Shown one piece after another: positions 16,556 through 25,256 of a DNA stretch of 64,000 nucleotides. The stretch's first letter is position 1, and every line of letters begins with the position of its first letter. This DNA is from Dyella sp. M7H15-1 (GTDB taxonomy: Bacteria > Pseudomonadota > Gammaproteobacteria > Xanthomonadales > Rhodanobacteraceae). The notes beneath the pieces are model-generated. The model was not told where the DNA came from, searched no databases, and saw only the letters and a list, made by a program, of their open reading frames with translations. The position numbers and the translations under genes were made by a program. The stretch is taken from the NCBI RefSeq assembly GCF_004114615.1, contig NZ_CP035300.1, positions 62,001-126,000 on the forward strand, in the 5' to 3' direction.

Positions 16556-18109
16556 TCAAGATTCGTGGCCGCGGCCACGAATCCAATCGTGATCTGGGAC
16601 GATCAGTGACCCGACAAGGCCATCTGTCCGTTGCGCCAAGCCTCGCTCGTGTTGCGAGATCGAGAGCGCAAGCATTTGGATAGCCGACCTGGCGACGCGC
16701 AAAGCGCGCAACACTTCTTGAGTAAATTGTTCCCGCCGGTGGCGTTCAATTTCAGGCGCCTGTCGGCTATTTGCAGGGTCGCCAATGTCGTGCAATACAA
16801 CAAAGCGATGCGTGCCTGCATTGCGAAGGTCTTTTTGAGAGCGCAGGATGCCCGCGCTACCGTCGTAGTCGTCGGCAAGTTCTACAAGACCATAGAGAGC
16901 ACTGACATGCAAACGAATTGTCTTCTCGATTTTCTCGGCAAGCGGGCGCACGCCTGTCACCTTGTCAGGGCTTCCGCGCCATAGCTTTCCAAAATAGACC
17001 CTATCCGGCGGTTGCCCGAACTCGAAATAATGATTCGCTGTGACAGCAACCTTATCGAGCAGGTCGAGCGCCGTGCGATGCGCCAAGACGAGCGCAGACG
17101 TATCTGGGCCGTAGGTCGCATAGTCAAGCGTGTCTCCAAATCGCCCCGTCGCGGGCCACTTGCTTTCATCGAGCGCGCGCCATGCCAGATCGCGCGCGAG
17201 AATAAAATCGCTCTTGAGTACGTTGAACATGGCGAATACCGGCGGCGGCATCCCGCTTGCGCCTGATTCTCGCTCCAGAATCCCCGGAAGCATGAGCCAA
17301 TCGAGCTTACCCAGGGAAGGATCGACGAGTTCAACGACTGGTGCGAGCGTCAGGCGTTCATGCTCGGCCCATTCGATGAAAGGATCAGTGTGCGGTGATC
17401 GTGGTGGTACATCTCCTAACGCACTGGCAAACGCGGCGATCTGTTCCGCGGCCTGCGTGCCAGCGTACTGGATAACTCGGTCCCGATGCCGATGCGCAAT
17501 CTTGGCCAGCAAGATTGCCTCTACGCGCGTCAGGTCAGAGCAGCCGCCTCGCTCATAGAGCCACAACAAATTACGCGCTGCGGAACCTGCCGCAACGCCA
17601 TTTTCTGGATCGACTTCCAGTGCGGCAAGCCAAGCATCATGAGCTTCGCCAAGTCGATAACTGCTGTTGAATTGATTGGCGAGGTTCGTCCAGGCTTGGG
17701 TTCGCAGTGGCAGGTCGGCGTCCGGGTCTTGAGCGACTTTCCAGAAACATCGCCGTGCTTCGGCGCGAAGCTCTCTGGTGCGTTCCTGGTGATCCAGCCA
17801 ACTCGGGTCACGGGGCGGAGTACCTACGACAGCGACCAATCCGTTCGCAAGGTTGTAGGTAATGTCCGCAGTTGGAAAGAGGCCATGAAGCTCACGAAAC
17901 AGCGTGAGACCTTCTTCAATCGCATCCTGCTGCTGGGCCAATGCGCCGCCATCTACCAAGGTGGCTGCCCGCAAGACCATCATGTTATAGCGATCAGGTG
18001 TGTCGAGACTGATATTCCGTGCCTGCACCACCGCTTCGGCGGGATTAGTGTTCAACAGAGTCTTCAGGTGAGCGGATCGCTCGTAGAACGCATCCAAGGT
18101 TGACGACAT
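16556..18109 (-). CDS. HEPN_LA2681-type domain protein with TPR-like region
   Basis: A 517-aa soluble protein. The N-terminal ~230 residues look like TPR-type helical repeats (AWTNLANQFNSSYRLGEAHDAWLAALEVDPENGVA). The C-terminal part SALYGLVELADDYDGSAGILRSQKDLRNAGTHRF matches the LA2681 branch of HEPN domains, with the RNase motif R429-N-x-x-x-H434. Proteins of this group are predicted RNases in defence islands, where the repeats may sense a partner. It is encoded alone, opposite to radC, with convergent ends 30 bp apart. Function in defence is inferred. Confidence 0.75.
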   Translation of the reverse strand: MSSTLDAFYERSAHLKTLLNTNPAEAVVQARNISLDTPDRYNMMVLRAATLVDGGALAQQQDAIEEGLTLFRELHGLFPTADITYNLANGLVAVVGTPPRDPSWLDHQERTRELRAEARRCFWKVAQDPDADLPLRTQAWTNLANQFNSSYRLGEAHDAWLAALEVDPENGVAAGSAARNLLWLYERGGCSDLTRVEAILLAKIAHRHRDRVIQYAGTQAAEQIAAFASALGDVPPRSPHTDPFIEWAEHERLTLAPVVELVDPSLGKLDWLMLPGILERESGASGMPPPVFAMFNVLKSDFILARDLAWRALDESKWPATGRFGDTLDYATYGPDTSALVLAHRTALDLLDKVAVTANHYFEFGQPPDRVYFGKLWRGSPDKVTGVRPLAEKIEKTIRLHVSALYGLVELADDYDGSAGILRSQKDLRNAGTHRFVVLHDIGDPANSRQAPEIERHRREQFTQEVLRALRVARSAIQMLALSISQHERGLAQRTDGLVGSLIVPDHDWIRGRGHES

Positions 18110-18697
18110 AACTGAGAGTTCCTGAGCCCCGGCATATTTGCCCGCACAGGAGCGATTTTCGCCGAATCGACTCTCGAATACCTGCTATCCACACTTTGGG
18201 CGTCCCCGGCCTGAAGACCTGGCCGGTCGCGCTGTCGTGCTGCGCATCGAGCCTCGCTGCGCGAGTCTCGCCCCAGACGGGCTTCCATCGTTCCCTCGCT
18301 CTGCTCGGCTGACGCCTTCGGCCCGGCTCCAAGATCCGGGCCTGCGCGCTTCGCTTGCGTGGGGTCTGCGCCAACGCAGCGGCCGCTGCCTGTCAATCCG
18401 ACTTTTCTGACTTCATCACCTTGTCCGCGACTGTAGCCCGCGGCCGTGTGCCGTCAAGGCGCGCAGGGCCGTGTCCTCGGCTGCGCCTGCGGGCCGCACC
18501 AACCCTGCGCTTGTCTCCTTGACAGCTCCCGTCCGCGCGCTCCTGACCGTCGCGGGCGATGAACTCAGGAAAGACGGTGGCAACGAGGCCGGCCCAGGTC
18601 TCCGCGCCAACCCCACCGGAGAAGCCGAAAGGCGGGCTCCGAATCTAGGAATCCGGTGGTGGCTTTTTCGACAGCAACCCTTGTCAGGAGAACGACC
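18110..18697. other. GC-rich gap upstream of the DUF932 gene
   Basis: No convincing gene on either strand. It contains the second copy of the dispersed repeat (18310-18358) also seen at 15781-15820, and several GC-rich inverted repeats. It presumably holds the promoters of the HEPN gene (minus) and of the DUF932-parB block (plus). Confidence 0.5.
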
Positions 18698-19525
18698 ATG
18701 CAACTTGCTTCCCGCTTCGCATCCCGCTCCCCGGTGCTGCGCTCGGAACATCCCTTGTCGGATGACCAAATCCGCGCCGTAGCCCCGTCCATCTTCGCGG
18801 ACGCCCCGCACGAAAGCCGCTCGGAACGGTACAGCTACATCCCCACCGCCACCGTGCTGCGCGAACTGCGCAGCGAAGGCTTCGAGCCTTTCATGGTGAC
18901 GCAGACCCGCGTGCGGCAGGACGACCGCCGCGACTACACCAAGCACATGATTCGGCTGCGCCACGCCAGCCAGATCAACGGCCGCGAGGCCAACGAAATC
19001 ATCCTGCTGAACTCCCATGACGGGACGAGCAGCTATCAGATGCTCGCCGGCATGTTCCGGTTCGTTTGCAAGAACGGATTGGTATGCGGCGACACCGTGG
19101 CCGACGTGCGCGTGCCGCACAAGGGCGACATAGCCGGACACGTCATCGAAGGCGCTTACGAAGTCTTGCACGGCTTCGACCGGGCGCAGGAATCCCGCGA
19201 TGCCATGCAGGCCGTCACGCTGGACAGCGGCGAAGCCGAAGTGTTCGCCCGCGCCGCGCTGGCGTTGAAGTACGACGCCCCCGACAAGCCCGCACCCGTC
19301 ACCGAAACGCAGGTGCTCGCGCCGCGCCGATTCGACGACGACCACCGCGACCTGTGGAGCGTGTTCAACCGCACGCAGGAAAACCTCCTGCGCGGCGGCT
19401 TGCACGGTCGCAGCGCCAACGGTCGCCGCCAGACCACCCGCCCCGTGCAGGGCATCGACCAAGACCTGCGCCTGAACCGCGCCCTGTGGCTGCTGGCCGA
19501 TGGCCTGCGCCAGTTGAAAGCCTGA
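18698..19525 (+). CDS. DUF932 domain protein
   Basis: Start ATG 18698 after TCAGGAGAACGACC; 275 aa. Segments ERYSYIPTATVLRELRSEGFEP, RDYTKHMIRLRH, NSHDGTSSYQMLAGMFRFVCKNGLVCG and LNRALWLLADGLRQL are typical of the DUF932 family, widespread on plasmids, phages and ICEs. Biochemical function is unknown. It precedes parB by about 80 bp and is probably expressed with it. Confidence 0.85.
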   Translation: MQLASRFASRSPVLRSEHPLSDDQIRAVAPSIFADAPHESRSERYSYIPTATVLRELRSEGFEPFMVTQTRVRQDDRRDYTKHMIRLRHASQINGREANEIILLNSHDGTSSYQMLAGMFRFVCKNGLVCGDTVADVRVPHKGDIAGHVIEGAYEVLHGFDRAQESRDAMQAVTLDSGEAEVFARAALALKYDAPDKPAPVTETQVLAPRRFDDDHRDLWSVFNRTQENLLRGGLHGRSANGRRQTTRPVQGIDQDLRLNRALWLLADGLRQLKA

Positions 19526-19605
19526 ACCTCACGGCGGCAGGGGCAGGCAGCAGCCCTTGCCGCTTTTCTCCGCGCTGCGTCCCTCAACTGATTGGAGTTA
19601 TCACC

Positions 19606-21651
19606 ATGAACGCCGTTACCAAAGCCGAAGTCCATGCCATCGAAACCGCCGCGCCGCTGGAAGCCGCCGACCCGACCAAGAACCTGATCTTGGTTGCGCT
19701 CTCGCAATTGCAGCCGCGCCGCTCCAAGCGAAACGCCCGCACGACGCCGCGCCTGTCCATCCCCGAACTGGCCGCGAGCATTTCCCGCGTCGGGCTGCTG
19801 CAAAACCTCATCGTGATTGCCGCCGCCGATGGCGAGCAGTACGAAGTGGTTGCCGGCGACCGCCGCCTGACCGCGATGAAGCTGCTGGCGAAGAAGAAGC
19901 GCATCCCCACCGACTACGAAGTGCCGTGCCTGCTGGTGCCCGATGCCTCGGCACGTACCGTCAGCCTCGCGGAAAACCTGCTGCGCGAGCAGATGCACCC
20001 CGCCGACCAGTTCGAGGCATTCGCCGCGCTGGCGAAGGAAGGCCGCCCCATCGAGGACATTGCCGCCGACTTCGGTGTGTCCCCGCTGGTGGTGCACCGT
20101 CGCTTGAAACTCGCCAACGTCTCGCCGCGCCTGCTGGCCGACTACCGCGCCGGTAGCGTGACGCTGGAGCAGTTGATGGCCTTGACCATCACCGACGACC
20201 ACGACGCGCAGGAAGCCGCGTTCTACGCTGCGCCGGACTGGCAACGCGGCGCGTCCGCGCTGCGCGAGCGCCTGACCGAGCGCGAAATCAGCGCCAGTCA
20301 TCCGCTGGTGCGTTTCGTCGGACTGGACGCCTACACCGAGGCAGGCGGCGGTATTCGCCGCGACCTGTTCGCGGAAGGCGATGCCGGAACCTACCTGACC
20401 GACGCCGCGCTGCTGGAATCGCTGGTGCGTGGCAAGCTGGACGCGCAGGCCGAGGAAGTGCGCGCCGAGGGTTGGGCGTGGGTCGAAGCCGTGCCGCAGA
20501 TGAGCCATGCCGACCGGCAGACGTTCCAGAACGCGCCGCGCCAGCGCCGCGAGCCGACGACGCGCGAAGCCCGCCGCATCGCTTCGCTGCAAGGCCGTCT
20601 CGACAAGATCGACACGACGCTGGAAGAAGCCTACGACGCCGAGGACGAGGACAAGGTGGCGACGCTGGAAGAACGGCGCGAGCAGGTGGCCGGGGAACTG
20701 CAAGCCATCGAGGACGCCTTGCAGGACTACGCGCCGGACGTGCGTGCCGTGGCCGGTGCCATCGTCACCATCGACCGCGAAGGCGAAACCGTGATCTATC
20801 GCGGGCTGCTGCGCGAGGCCGAGGCGAAGGCGCTGCGCACGCTGCACCGGCTGCGGCAGGGTTTCGCGGAAGGCGGAGCCACGAACGAGGACGAAGGCGA
20901 TGCCGACGAAGCGCCCAAGGCCGCGAACGTCTCCGACCGGCTGGCGCAGCGGTTGACCGCCCACCGCACGGCGGCGCTGCAAATCGAAGTCGCGCAGCAT
21001 CCGCACGTCGCGCTGGCCGCGCTGGTGCATGTCATGGTGCAGACCGTCTTGCAGCCCAACGCCTACCGCGACGGCCTGTCGCTCGGCGTGCGCCTGACCG
21101 TGAAAGACCGGCTGGAAAGCCTTGCCCCGGACGTGTCGGAATCGTCTGCCGCCGTGGCGCTGCGCGCTTTGCAGGAAGTCGCGGGCGAAGCCTTGCCGGA
21201 GGACAGCGCCGAACTGTTCGCGGTGCTGTTGGCGAAGTCGCAAGACGAACTGGTGCGGCTGTTGGCCGTCTGCGTCGCGGCCACGGTGGACGTGGTGACG
21301 CCGCGCGCCACGCAGCGCCAGCCCGGTGCGGAACTGGCGCAGGCCGTGGGGCTGGACATGGCCGCATGGTGGAAGCCGACTGCGGAAGGCTATTTCCAGC
21401 ACGTACCGAAGGCCGCGATTCTGGAAGCGGTCGGGCAGTACGCCCCGGATCACGTCACCCGCCTGTCGAAGCTCAAGAAGGGCGACATTGCCAGCGAAGC
21501 CGAACGGCTGGCCGAGGGTAGCGGCTGGATGCCTGCCGTGTTCCAGACCGGGCACCACACGGAGCCGGAAGGCGTACCGGATGCGGTGAGCGATGACGAC
21601 GCGGTGGAAGATGCCGCCGACGAGGTGGAGGACCACGCGCTGGCAGCGTGA
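19606..21651 (+). CDS. parB: ParB/RepB/Spo0J-family partition-like protein
   Basis: Start ATG 19606 after TTGGAGTTATCACC; 681 aa, much longer than chromosomal ParB (~300 aa). The N-terminal ParB nuclease/CTPase-like domain has VVAGDRRLTAMK and SLAENLLREQMHPADQFEAF, followed by the helix-turn-helix IEDIAADFGVSPLVVHRRLKLANV. The remaining ~450 residues contain a charged coiled coil (DKIDTTLEEAYDAEDEDKVATLEERREQ) and an acidic tail; this long form is typical of ICEs. It probably binds element DNA for maintenance or regulation. Its parA-like partner lies separately at 26359. A strong terminator follows. Confidence 0.9.
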   Translation: MNAVTKAEVHAIETAAPLEAADPTKNLILVALSQLQPRRSKRNARTTPRLSIPELAASISRVGLLQNLIVIAAADGEQYEVVAGDRRLTAMKLLAKKKRIPTDYEVPCLLVPDASARTVSLAENLLREQMHPADQFEAFAALAKEGRPIEDIAADFGVSPLVVHRRLKLANVSPRLLADYRAGSVTLEQLMALTITDDHDAQEAAFYAAPDWQRGASALRERLTEREISASHPLVRFVGLDAYTEAGGGIRRDLFAEGDAGTYLTDAALLESLVRGKLDAQAEEVRAEGWAWVEAVPQMSHADRQTFQNAPRQRREPTTREARRIASLQGRLDKIDTTLEEAYDAEDEDKVATLEERREQVAGELQAIEDALQDYAPDVRAVAGAIVTIDREGETVIYRGLLREAEAKALRTLHRLRQGFAEGGATNEDEGDADEAPKAANVSDRLAQRLTAHRTAALQIEVAQHPHVALAALVHVMVQTVLQPNAYRDGLSLGVRLTVKDRLESLAPDVSESSAAVALRALQEVAGEALPEDSAELFAVLLAKSQDELVRLLAVCVAATVDVVTPRATQRQPGAELAQAVGLDMAAWWKPTAEGYFQHVPKAAILEAVGQYAPDHVTRLSKLKKGDIASEAERLAEGSGWMPAVFQTGHHTEPEGVPDAVSDDDAVEDAADEVEDHALAA

Positions 21652-21663
21652 TTCCTCAGCATG

Positions 21664-21690
21664 GCCCCGGCGCGCTGCGCCGGGGCTTTT
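21664..21690 (+). terminator. Rho-independent terminator after parB
   Basis: GCCCCGGCGC pairs with GCGCCGGGGC around a 3-nt loop, followed by TTTT, 12 bp after the parB stop codon. Confidence 0.85.
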
Positions 21691-22407
21691 CCCCGAACCA
21701 GGCGCGGCACGTCTGCCGCGCCCGGTTTCAACGTCCACAGCAAAATCGCCCCGTCGCCGCCTTCGGCCAGGCGGCGACGGGGCGGGCGCGCAACGGCCTT
21801 GCGCACGGCACGGCGATCGGTGCCCGCTGGCGCGCGCGAGGTTTCGATGGCGCCCCGCCGCAGTGGGCGGGGCTTGTGGGGCTACGCCCCGGCTTGCTGC
21901 GGGAGGTTGTGCCAAAGCGTGCCGTCCTCGACGCTGGCGGTTCGCCGCCTGTACGTCACGAAGGACGGTTCACCGACACACCGCCAACCTCGCTTATGGA
22001 GCTTCCACGCCACGCCTCAAGCACGTTGCCGCAAGCTGCGGCAAGGGGCGTTCTCGCCTGTCGTTGGGGTGTTGGCCTTGCCCGCGTCAGGGCACAAGCC
22101 GGTGAAGCCGTCGCGCGGGGATGCCGAGCCGGCCATGTCTCCTTTCGGGACAGGCGGCCTGTGCGTCCTTGGTTTGTTGTGAATCCTGGCGAGGGCATGG
22201 CTTCGCCTTGGGCTTCATGGCCGCAACCTTCCAGCGAAAACAATTTCCCCGCCGCTGCGCGGCTTCCTCGCGCAGCAAATTCTTTTCGCTTCCAGGTTCT
22301 CCACGCTATTGCGACCGCTGCGCGGTGCGGCCCGCCCATCCCCCGCCGGCCGGATCACAACAAGGACGCACTGGCGCGACCTTGTTCAACCCGAAAGGAG
22401 AAACATC
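21691..22407. other. Long non-coding gap in the ICE core
   Basis: Open frames here (for example 21648-22415) lack codon bias and domain similarity. The main structure is a perfect 15-bp inverted repeat at 21747-21784. Similar long gaps near par and tra genes can carry origins of transfer or centromere sites, but I see no known nic-site consensus. The DUF736 promoter should be near the right end. Confidence 0.5.
21747..21784. repeat. Perfect 15-bp inverted repeat
   Basis: CGCCCCGTCGCCGCC (21747-21761) and its exact complement GGCGGCGACGGGGCG (21770-21784) are separated by TTCGGCCA. No T tract follows, so it is unlikely to be a simple terminator. It could be an extrusion hairpin or a protein-binding site. 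Confidence 0.75.
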
Positions 22408-22722
22408 ATGGCTAACATCGGCACCTTCACCGCAGAGAAAGACGGCTTCACCGGCACGCTCCGCACCCTGACGCTCAACGTCAAGGTCAAGCTGGTTCCC
22501 AACGACAAGGGCGACAAGGAGAACGCCCCCGACTTCCGCCTTCAGGCGGCCGGCCACGACATCGGCGCGGCGTGGAAGAAGACCAGCGAGGCCGGGCGGG
22601 ATTACCTGTCCGTGACCCTCGACGATCCTTCGTTCCCGGCGACGGTCTATGCCCGCCTGATCGAAGGCGAGGAAGGCACGCACGACCTGATCTGGTCGCG
22701 CAGCAAGCCGCAGGCGGCCTGA
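22408..22722 (+). CDS. DUF736 domain protein
   Basis: Start ATG 22408 after GAAAGGAGAAACATC; 104 aa. [32 protein letters not shown] and [24 protein letters not shown] are characteristic of DUF736, a small beta-rich family found almost always on conjugative plasmids and ICEs of Proteobacteria. Function unknown. It is followed by a convergent XRE regulator. Confidence 0.9.
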   Translation: MANIGTFTAEKDGFTGTLRTLTLNVKVKLVPNDKGDKENAPDFRLQAAGHDIGAAWKKTSEAGRDYLSVTLDDPSFPATVYARLIEGEEGTHDLIWSRSKPQAA

Positions 22723-22792
22723 CGGCCACCCACCGCGCCCCGCCCACTGCGGAGGGGCGCCGTGCTGCTGACGCAGCATGTCACGCACGCGC

Positions 22793-23086
22793 CTATGGCG
22801 CGTCGCGTTCCTTCAACACTTCCTCAAGCTCCTGGCGCACCTGCGCCAGAAGCTGATCGGCCTTGCGCGTGCTGTCGCCGGCATAGGCCAGCGTCAGCAG
22901 CGTGAGCGGATGCACTTCCATGACCTCGCACAGCTCGGTCAGCTTGTGCATAGTCGGGCTTTTCTGGTCGCGCTCCAGCGAACTCATGTAGGTACGGCTG
23001 GACACGTCGGAAAACGCTTCCTGGCTCAAGCCGCGCGCTTTCCTGACCGTCCGTATTGCCGTTGCCAGTGAGTGCTTAGCTGCCAC
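22793..23086 (-). CDS. XRE-family transcriptional regulator
   Basis: A 97-aa single-domain repressor: SLATAIRTVRKARGLSQEAFSDVSSRTYMSSLERDQKSPTMHKLTELCEVM is a clear helix-turn-helix of the Cro/C1 type, followed by a short charged helix that may dimerise. It is divergent from the DUF2958 gene and probably controls the ICE core promoters and its own gene through the CTATAG repeats upstream. Confidence 0.88.
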   Translation of the reverse strand: MAAKHSLATAIRTVRKARGLSQEAFSDVSSRTYMSSLERDQKSPTMHKLTELCEVMEVHPLTLLTLAYAGDSTRKADQLLAQVRQELEEVLKERDAP

Positions 23087-23129
23087 CGATGGTTTCCCTT
23101 AGAAAACCAAGATGACAGCCGATTGCCCC

Positions 23130-23150
23130 CTATAGGACTACAATCTATAG
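23130..23150. promoter_or_regulatory. Paired CTATAG repeats, probable operator of the XRE regulator
   Basis: Two palindromic hexamers CTATAG (23130-23135 and 23145-23150) with centres 15 bp apart lie 44 bp upstream of the regulator start, between divergent genes. Spacing of about one and a half helical turns suits a dimeric HTH repressor. Confidence 0.5.
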
Positions 23151-23403
23151 TGTTCATTTGGTGATGTTGACTTCCGTATTCGTCCTTTACGGAAATCCGC
23201 ATCGGCGGATTCCGACAGAATCGGGGAACCGCATTCGTGTCTTTCCTGACCTGCACAATGCCGCTTCTGCGTTTCCGTGCATGTACGGATTCGACGGCTT
23301 GTGCCTTCGTGCTTCCGCACGAAAACACGCATCCGCTTCGACGAATCCGCATCTTGGCGGCAAAGCGCATACACGCATCGTCGGTTTAGTGGGAATCCCG
23401 GCC
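23151..23403. other. Repeat-rich leader of the DUF2958 gene
   Basis: Non-coding, with AATCCGCATC twice (23194-23203 and 23344-23353), the inverted repeat AATCCGC-ATCG-GCGGATT (23194-23211) and a hairpin TTCGTGC-TTCC-GCACGAA (23306-23323). The density of short repeats suggests binding sites, possibly centromere-like, or a structured leader RNA. Confidence 0.45.
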
Positions 23404-23754
23404 ATGACCCAGCCGCTCGTCACCGTCGAACAGCGCGCGCAACTGCTCGCCAACGGCGAGGCACGCGCGGCCGGTCAAGGCATCGACCCGTTGCCAGTCG
23501 TGCGACTGTTCACCCCGGACGCGCACGCGACCTGGTTGCTGGCCGCGCTCGATCCGGCCGATGGGGACACCGCTTGGGGGCTGATCGACCTCGGCATCGG
23601 GATGCCGGCGCTGGGGACGGTCAAGCTGTCCGACCTGGCCGGCATTGTCGGGCCGCAGCAGCGGCCCGTCCTGCGCGACCTGTATTTCCATGCGGCACGG
23701 CCGCTATCGGAGTACATGCAACTTGCGCAGCGCGATGGTTCCATCCCCGATTGA
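23404..23754 (+). CDS. DUF2958 domain protein
   Basis: Start ATG 23404; 116 aa. LPVVRLFTPDAHATWLLAALDP, DTAWGLIDLGIGMPALGTVKLSDL and RDLYFHAARPLSEYMQLA are the conserved pattern of DUF2958, a small plasmid/ICE-borne family of unknown function often near DUF736 and repA genes. Probably cytoplasmic. Confidence 0.88.
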   Translation: MTQPLVTVEQRAQLLANGEARAAGQGIDPLPVVRLFTPDAHATWLLAALDPADGDTAWGLIDLGIGMPALGTVKLSDLAGIVGPQQRPVLRDLYFHAARPLSEYMQLAQRDGSIPD

Positions 23755-24079
23755 TCGGGGCAGATTGTGCCGTTCTCGATCTGGGGCCAGACCGTGGCGG
23801 TCTGAATTGGCACTCTCGCACCAAACAAGTGCGAGCCAGACCGAAAAAGACATGATGCGCGGCGGGGCTTGCGGCAGGGTGTCCGATGCCACGCGCCATT
23901 CGCGTGCCGCGCAGTCGCCGCACTCGGACGACTCATGCAAGGCATCGGAGCTAATCGGTCTTGACAACCCGTTACAGCTTGATTCTACGACTTACTTGAT
24001 GGCGCTTTGATGTCGCTGACGCCGTAGCTCCTGTGTTTATCGCCCGTGGCGACGTTCCTGTTGAACAGGAGGCTGCGTC
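23755..24079. promoter_or_regulatory. Gap with hairpin and promoter of the DUF2285-repA operon
   Basis: CAGACCG-TGG-CGGTCTG forms a 7-bp hairpin near the DUF2958 stop. A promoter-like pair TTGACA (23961-23966) and TTCTAC (23983-23988), 16 bp apart, lies about 90 bp before the DUF2285 gene, which has AACAGGAGG as ribosome binding site. Confidence 0.5.
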
Positions 24080-24835
24080 ATGGCTGATCGAAGTACCGAT
24101 ACTTGGTATCCCACCGCCGCGTATCTCTATGTGCTGTATCTGGACGGCCCGGCGCTGGCATGGGAATACCTGCGCAGGCATCCCGACTACCAGCGCGACT
24201 GGCTGCACCGTCGCCGTCAGCCAGAGGCGGCGCGGGCTTGGGGCCTGCGCCTGCTGGAAGACCCGGCGCTGGATGCGCGCGACGCGAATCCGGTCTGGTT
24301 TCCCGACCCTGACGCCGTGCTCCAGCTCTACCCGGATGCCGACCCACCGCCGGAGGCGGACGCCTTCGAGTTCTGGCGCATTCCCGGCCACAAGCACCTG
24401 ATCCACGACGGCAAGCGTTTGGTGCTGGTGTCGCGCTGGCCCGGCTGCTGCGTGCGACTCGCACTGGCGCCGGGCTTGGCCGATGGCATGGCCTACCTGT
24501 ATGCCATCCGCGCGTGCGCCGCGCCTTGCGCGAGCTACCGCACGATCACGGCCGAGCTGGACAAACTGGCGACGGCGGACGGAACCGCGCCTGCGGCAGC
24601 GGCCCGCTCCCGGCCCACGCCGGCCGCGCTGCTGGAGCTGCACACCTTGCAGGCGCTCGACGCAGCCCTTGCGGGCGCGTCCTTGCGCGAAACCGCCGAA
24701 GGGATGTTTGGCACCGAAGCCGTGGCCGCCGGCTGGCACGCCGACGGCGGCCTGCGCTCGCGCGTGCGCCGCCTCGTTCGGCGCGGTCGATCGCTGATGC
24801 GCGGCGGCTATCGCCGCCTTGCACAGCTCGATTGA
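24080..24835 (+). CDS. DUF2285 domain protein (putative regulator)
   Basis: Start ATG 24080 after AACAGGAGGCTGCGTC; 251 aa. The N-terminus ending in WEYLRRHPDYQRDW is the DUF6499-type domain often annotated as transcriptional regulator-like, and the C-terminus (LQALDAALAGASLRETAEGMFG..., RSRVRRLVRRGRSLMRGGYRRL) is DUF2285, with a likely DNA-binding basic tail. The family is found in the leader region of Tn4371-like and rhizobial ICEs, next to the HTH and repA genes, as here. Confidence 0.85.
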   Translation: MADRSTDTWYPTAAYLYVLYLDGPALAWEYLRRHPDYQRDWLHRRRQPEAARAWGLRLLEDPALDARDANPVWFPDPDAVLQLYPDADPPPEADAFEFWRIPGHKHLIHDGKRLVLVSRWPGCCVRLALAPGLADGMAYLYAIRACAAPCASYRTITAELDKLATADGTAPAAAARSRPTPAALLELHTLQALDAALAGASLRETAEGMFGTEAVAAGWHADGGLRSRVRRLVRRGRSLMRGGYRRLAQLD

Positions 24836-24960
24836 CCGGCACAGGGTCGTTTTGCCTGCACTGCAAAACGACCCTCCGCACAAAGCATCGCTATCTTGAG
24901 ACTGCCTCCATCCGGCTGCGCTGGTGCCGCCGGCGCTTCTCACCGATGGAGGTTCACTCG

Positions 24961-25242
24961 ATGCGACCCGCACCCTTGCGGCCTGCTGCCGCTGCCGCCA
25001 CCACGCCCGCACAACCCCAACGCTACCTCACCAACGACGAAGCCGCCGAGTACCTGCGGCTGTCGCCGCGCACACTCGAAAAGCAGCGCGTGATCGGCGG
25101 CGGGCCGAAGTTCCGCAAGTTCGGCCGCCGCGTCATGTACGCGGTGGCCGACCTCGATGCCTGGGCCGACCAGCGCAGTTTCGAGGCTACGTCCGACCCC
25201 GAATATGCCGAGCATCACTCGGCCGACAGCCGTGCGCGCTGA
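24961..25242 (+). CDS. AlpA/MerR-type helix-turn-helix protein
   Basis: ATG 24961 has GGAGG at 8 bp. 93 aa. YLTNDEAAEYLRLSPRTLEKQRVIGGGPKFRKFGRRVMYAVADLDAWADQ is the compact HTH_17 fold shared by AlpA regulators and excisionases. It may be the recombination directionality factor needed for ICE excision, or a regulator of repA. Its stop overlaps the start region of repA. Confidence 0.85.
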   Translation: MRPAPLRPAAAAATTPAQPQRYLTNDEAAEYLRLSPRTLEKQRVIGGGPKFRKFGRRVMYAVADLDAWADQRSFEATSDPEYAEHHSADSRAR

Positions 25243-25256
25243 TCGGTGGCTCGCCG

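Noticed and set aside
19156-21915. A 919-codon open frame antisense to parB
   Set aside because: It is a shadow caused by high G+C and third-position bias of parB. The antisense translation is rich in Arg, Gly and His without domains, while the plus strand has clear ParB motifs.
21648-22415. A 255-codon plus-strand frame after parB
   Set aside because: It starts inside the parB stop region, runs through a terminator and a 15-bp hairpin, and has Arg/Pro/Ala-biased composition without any motif.
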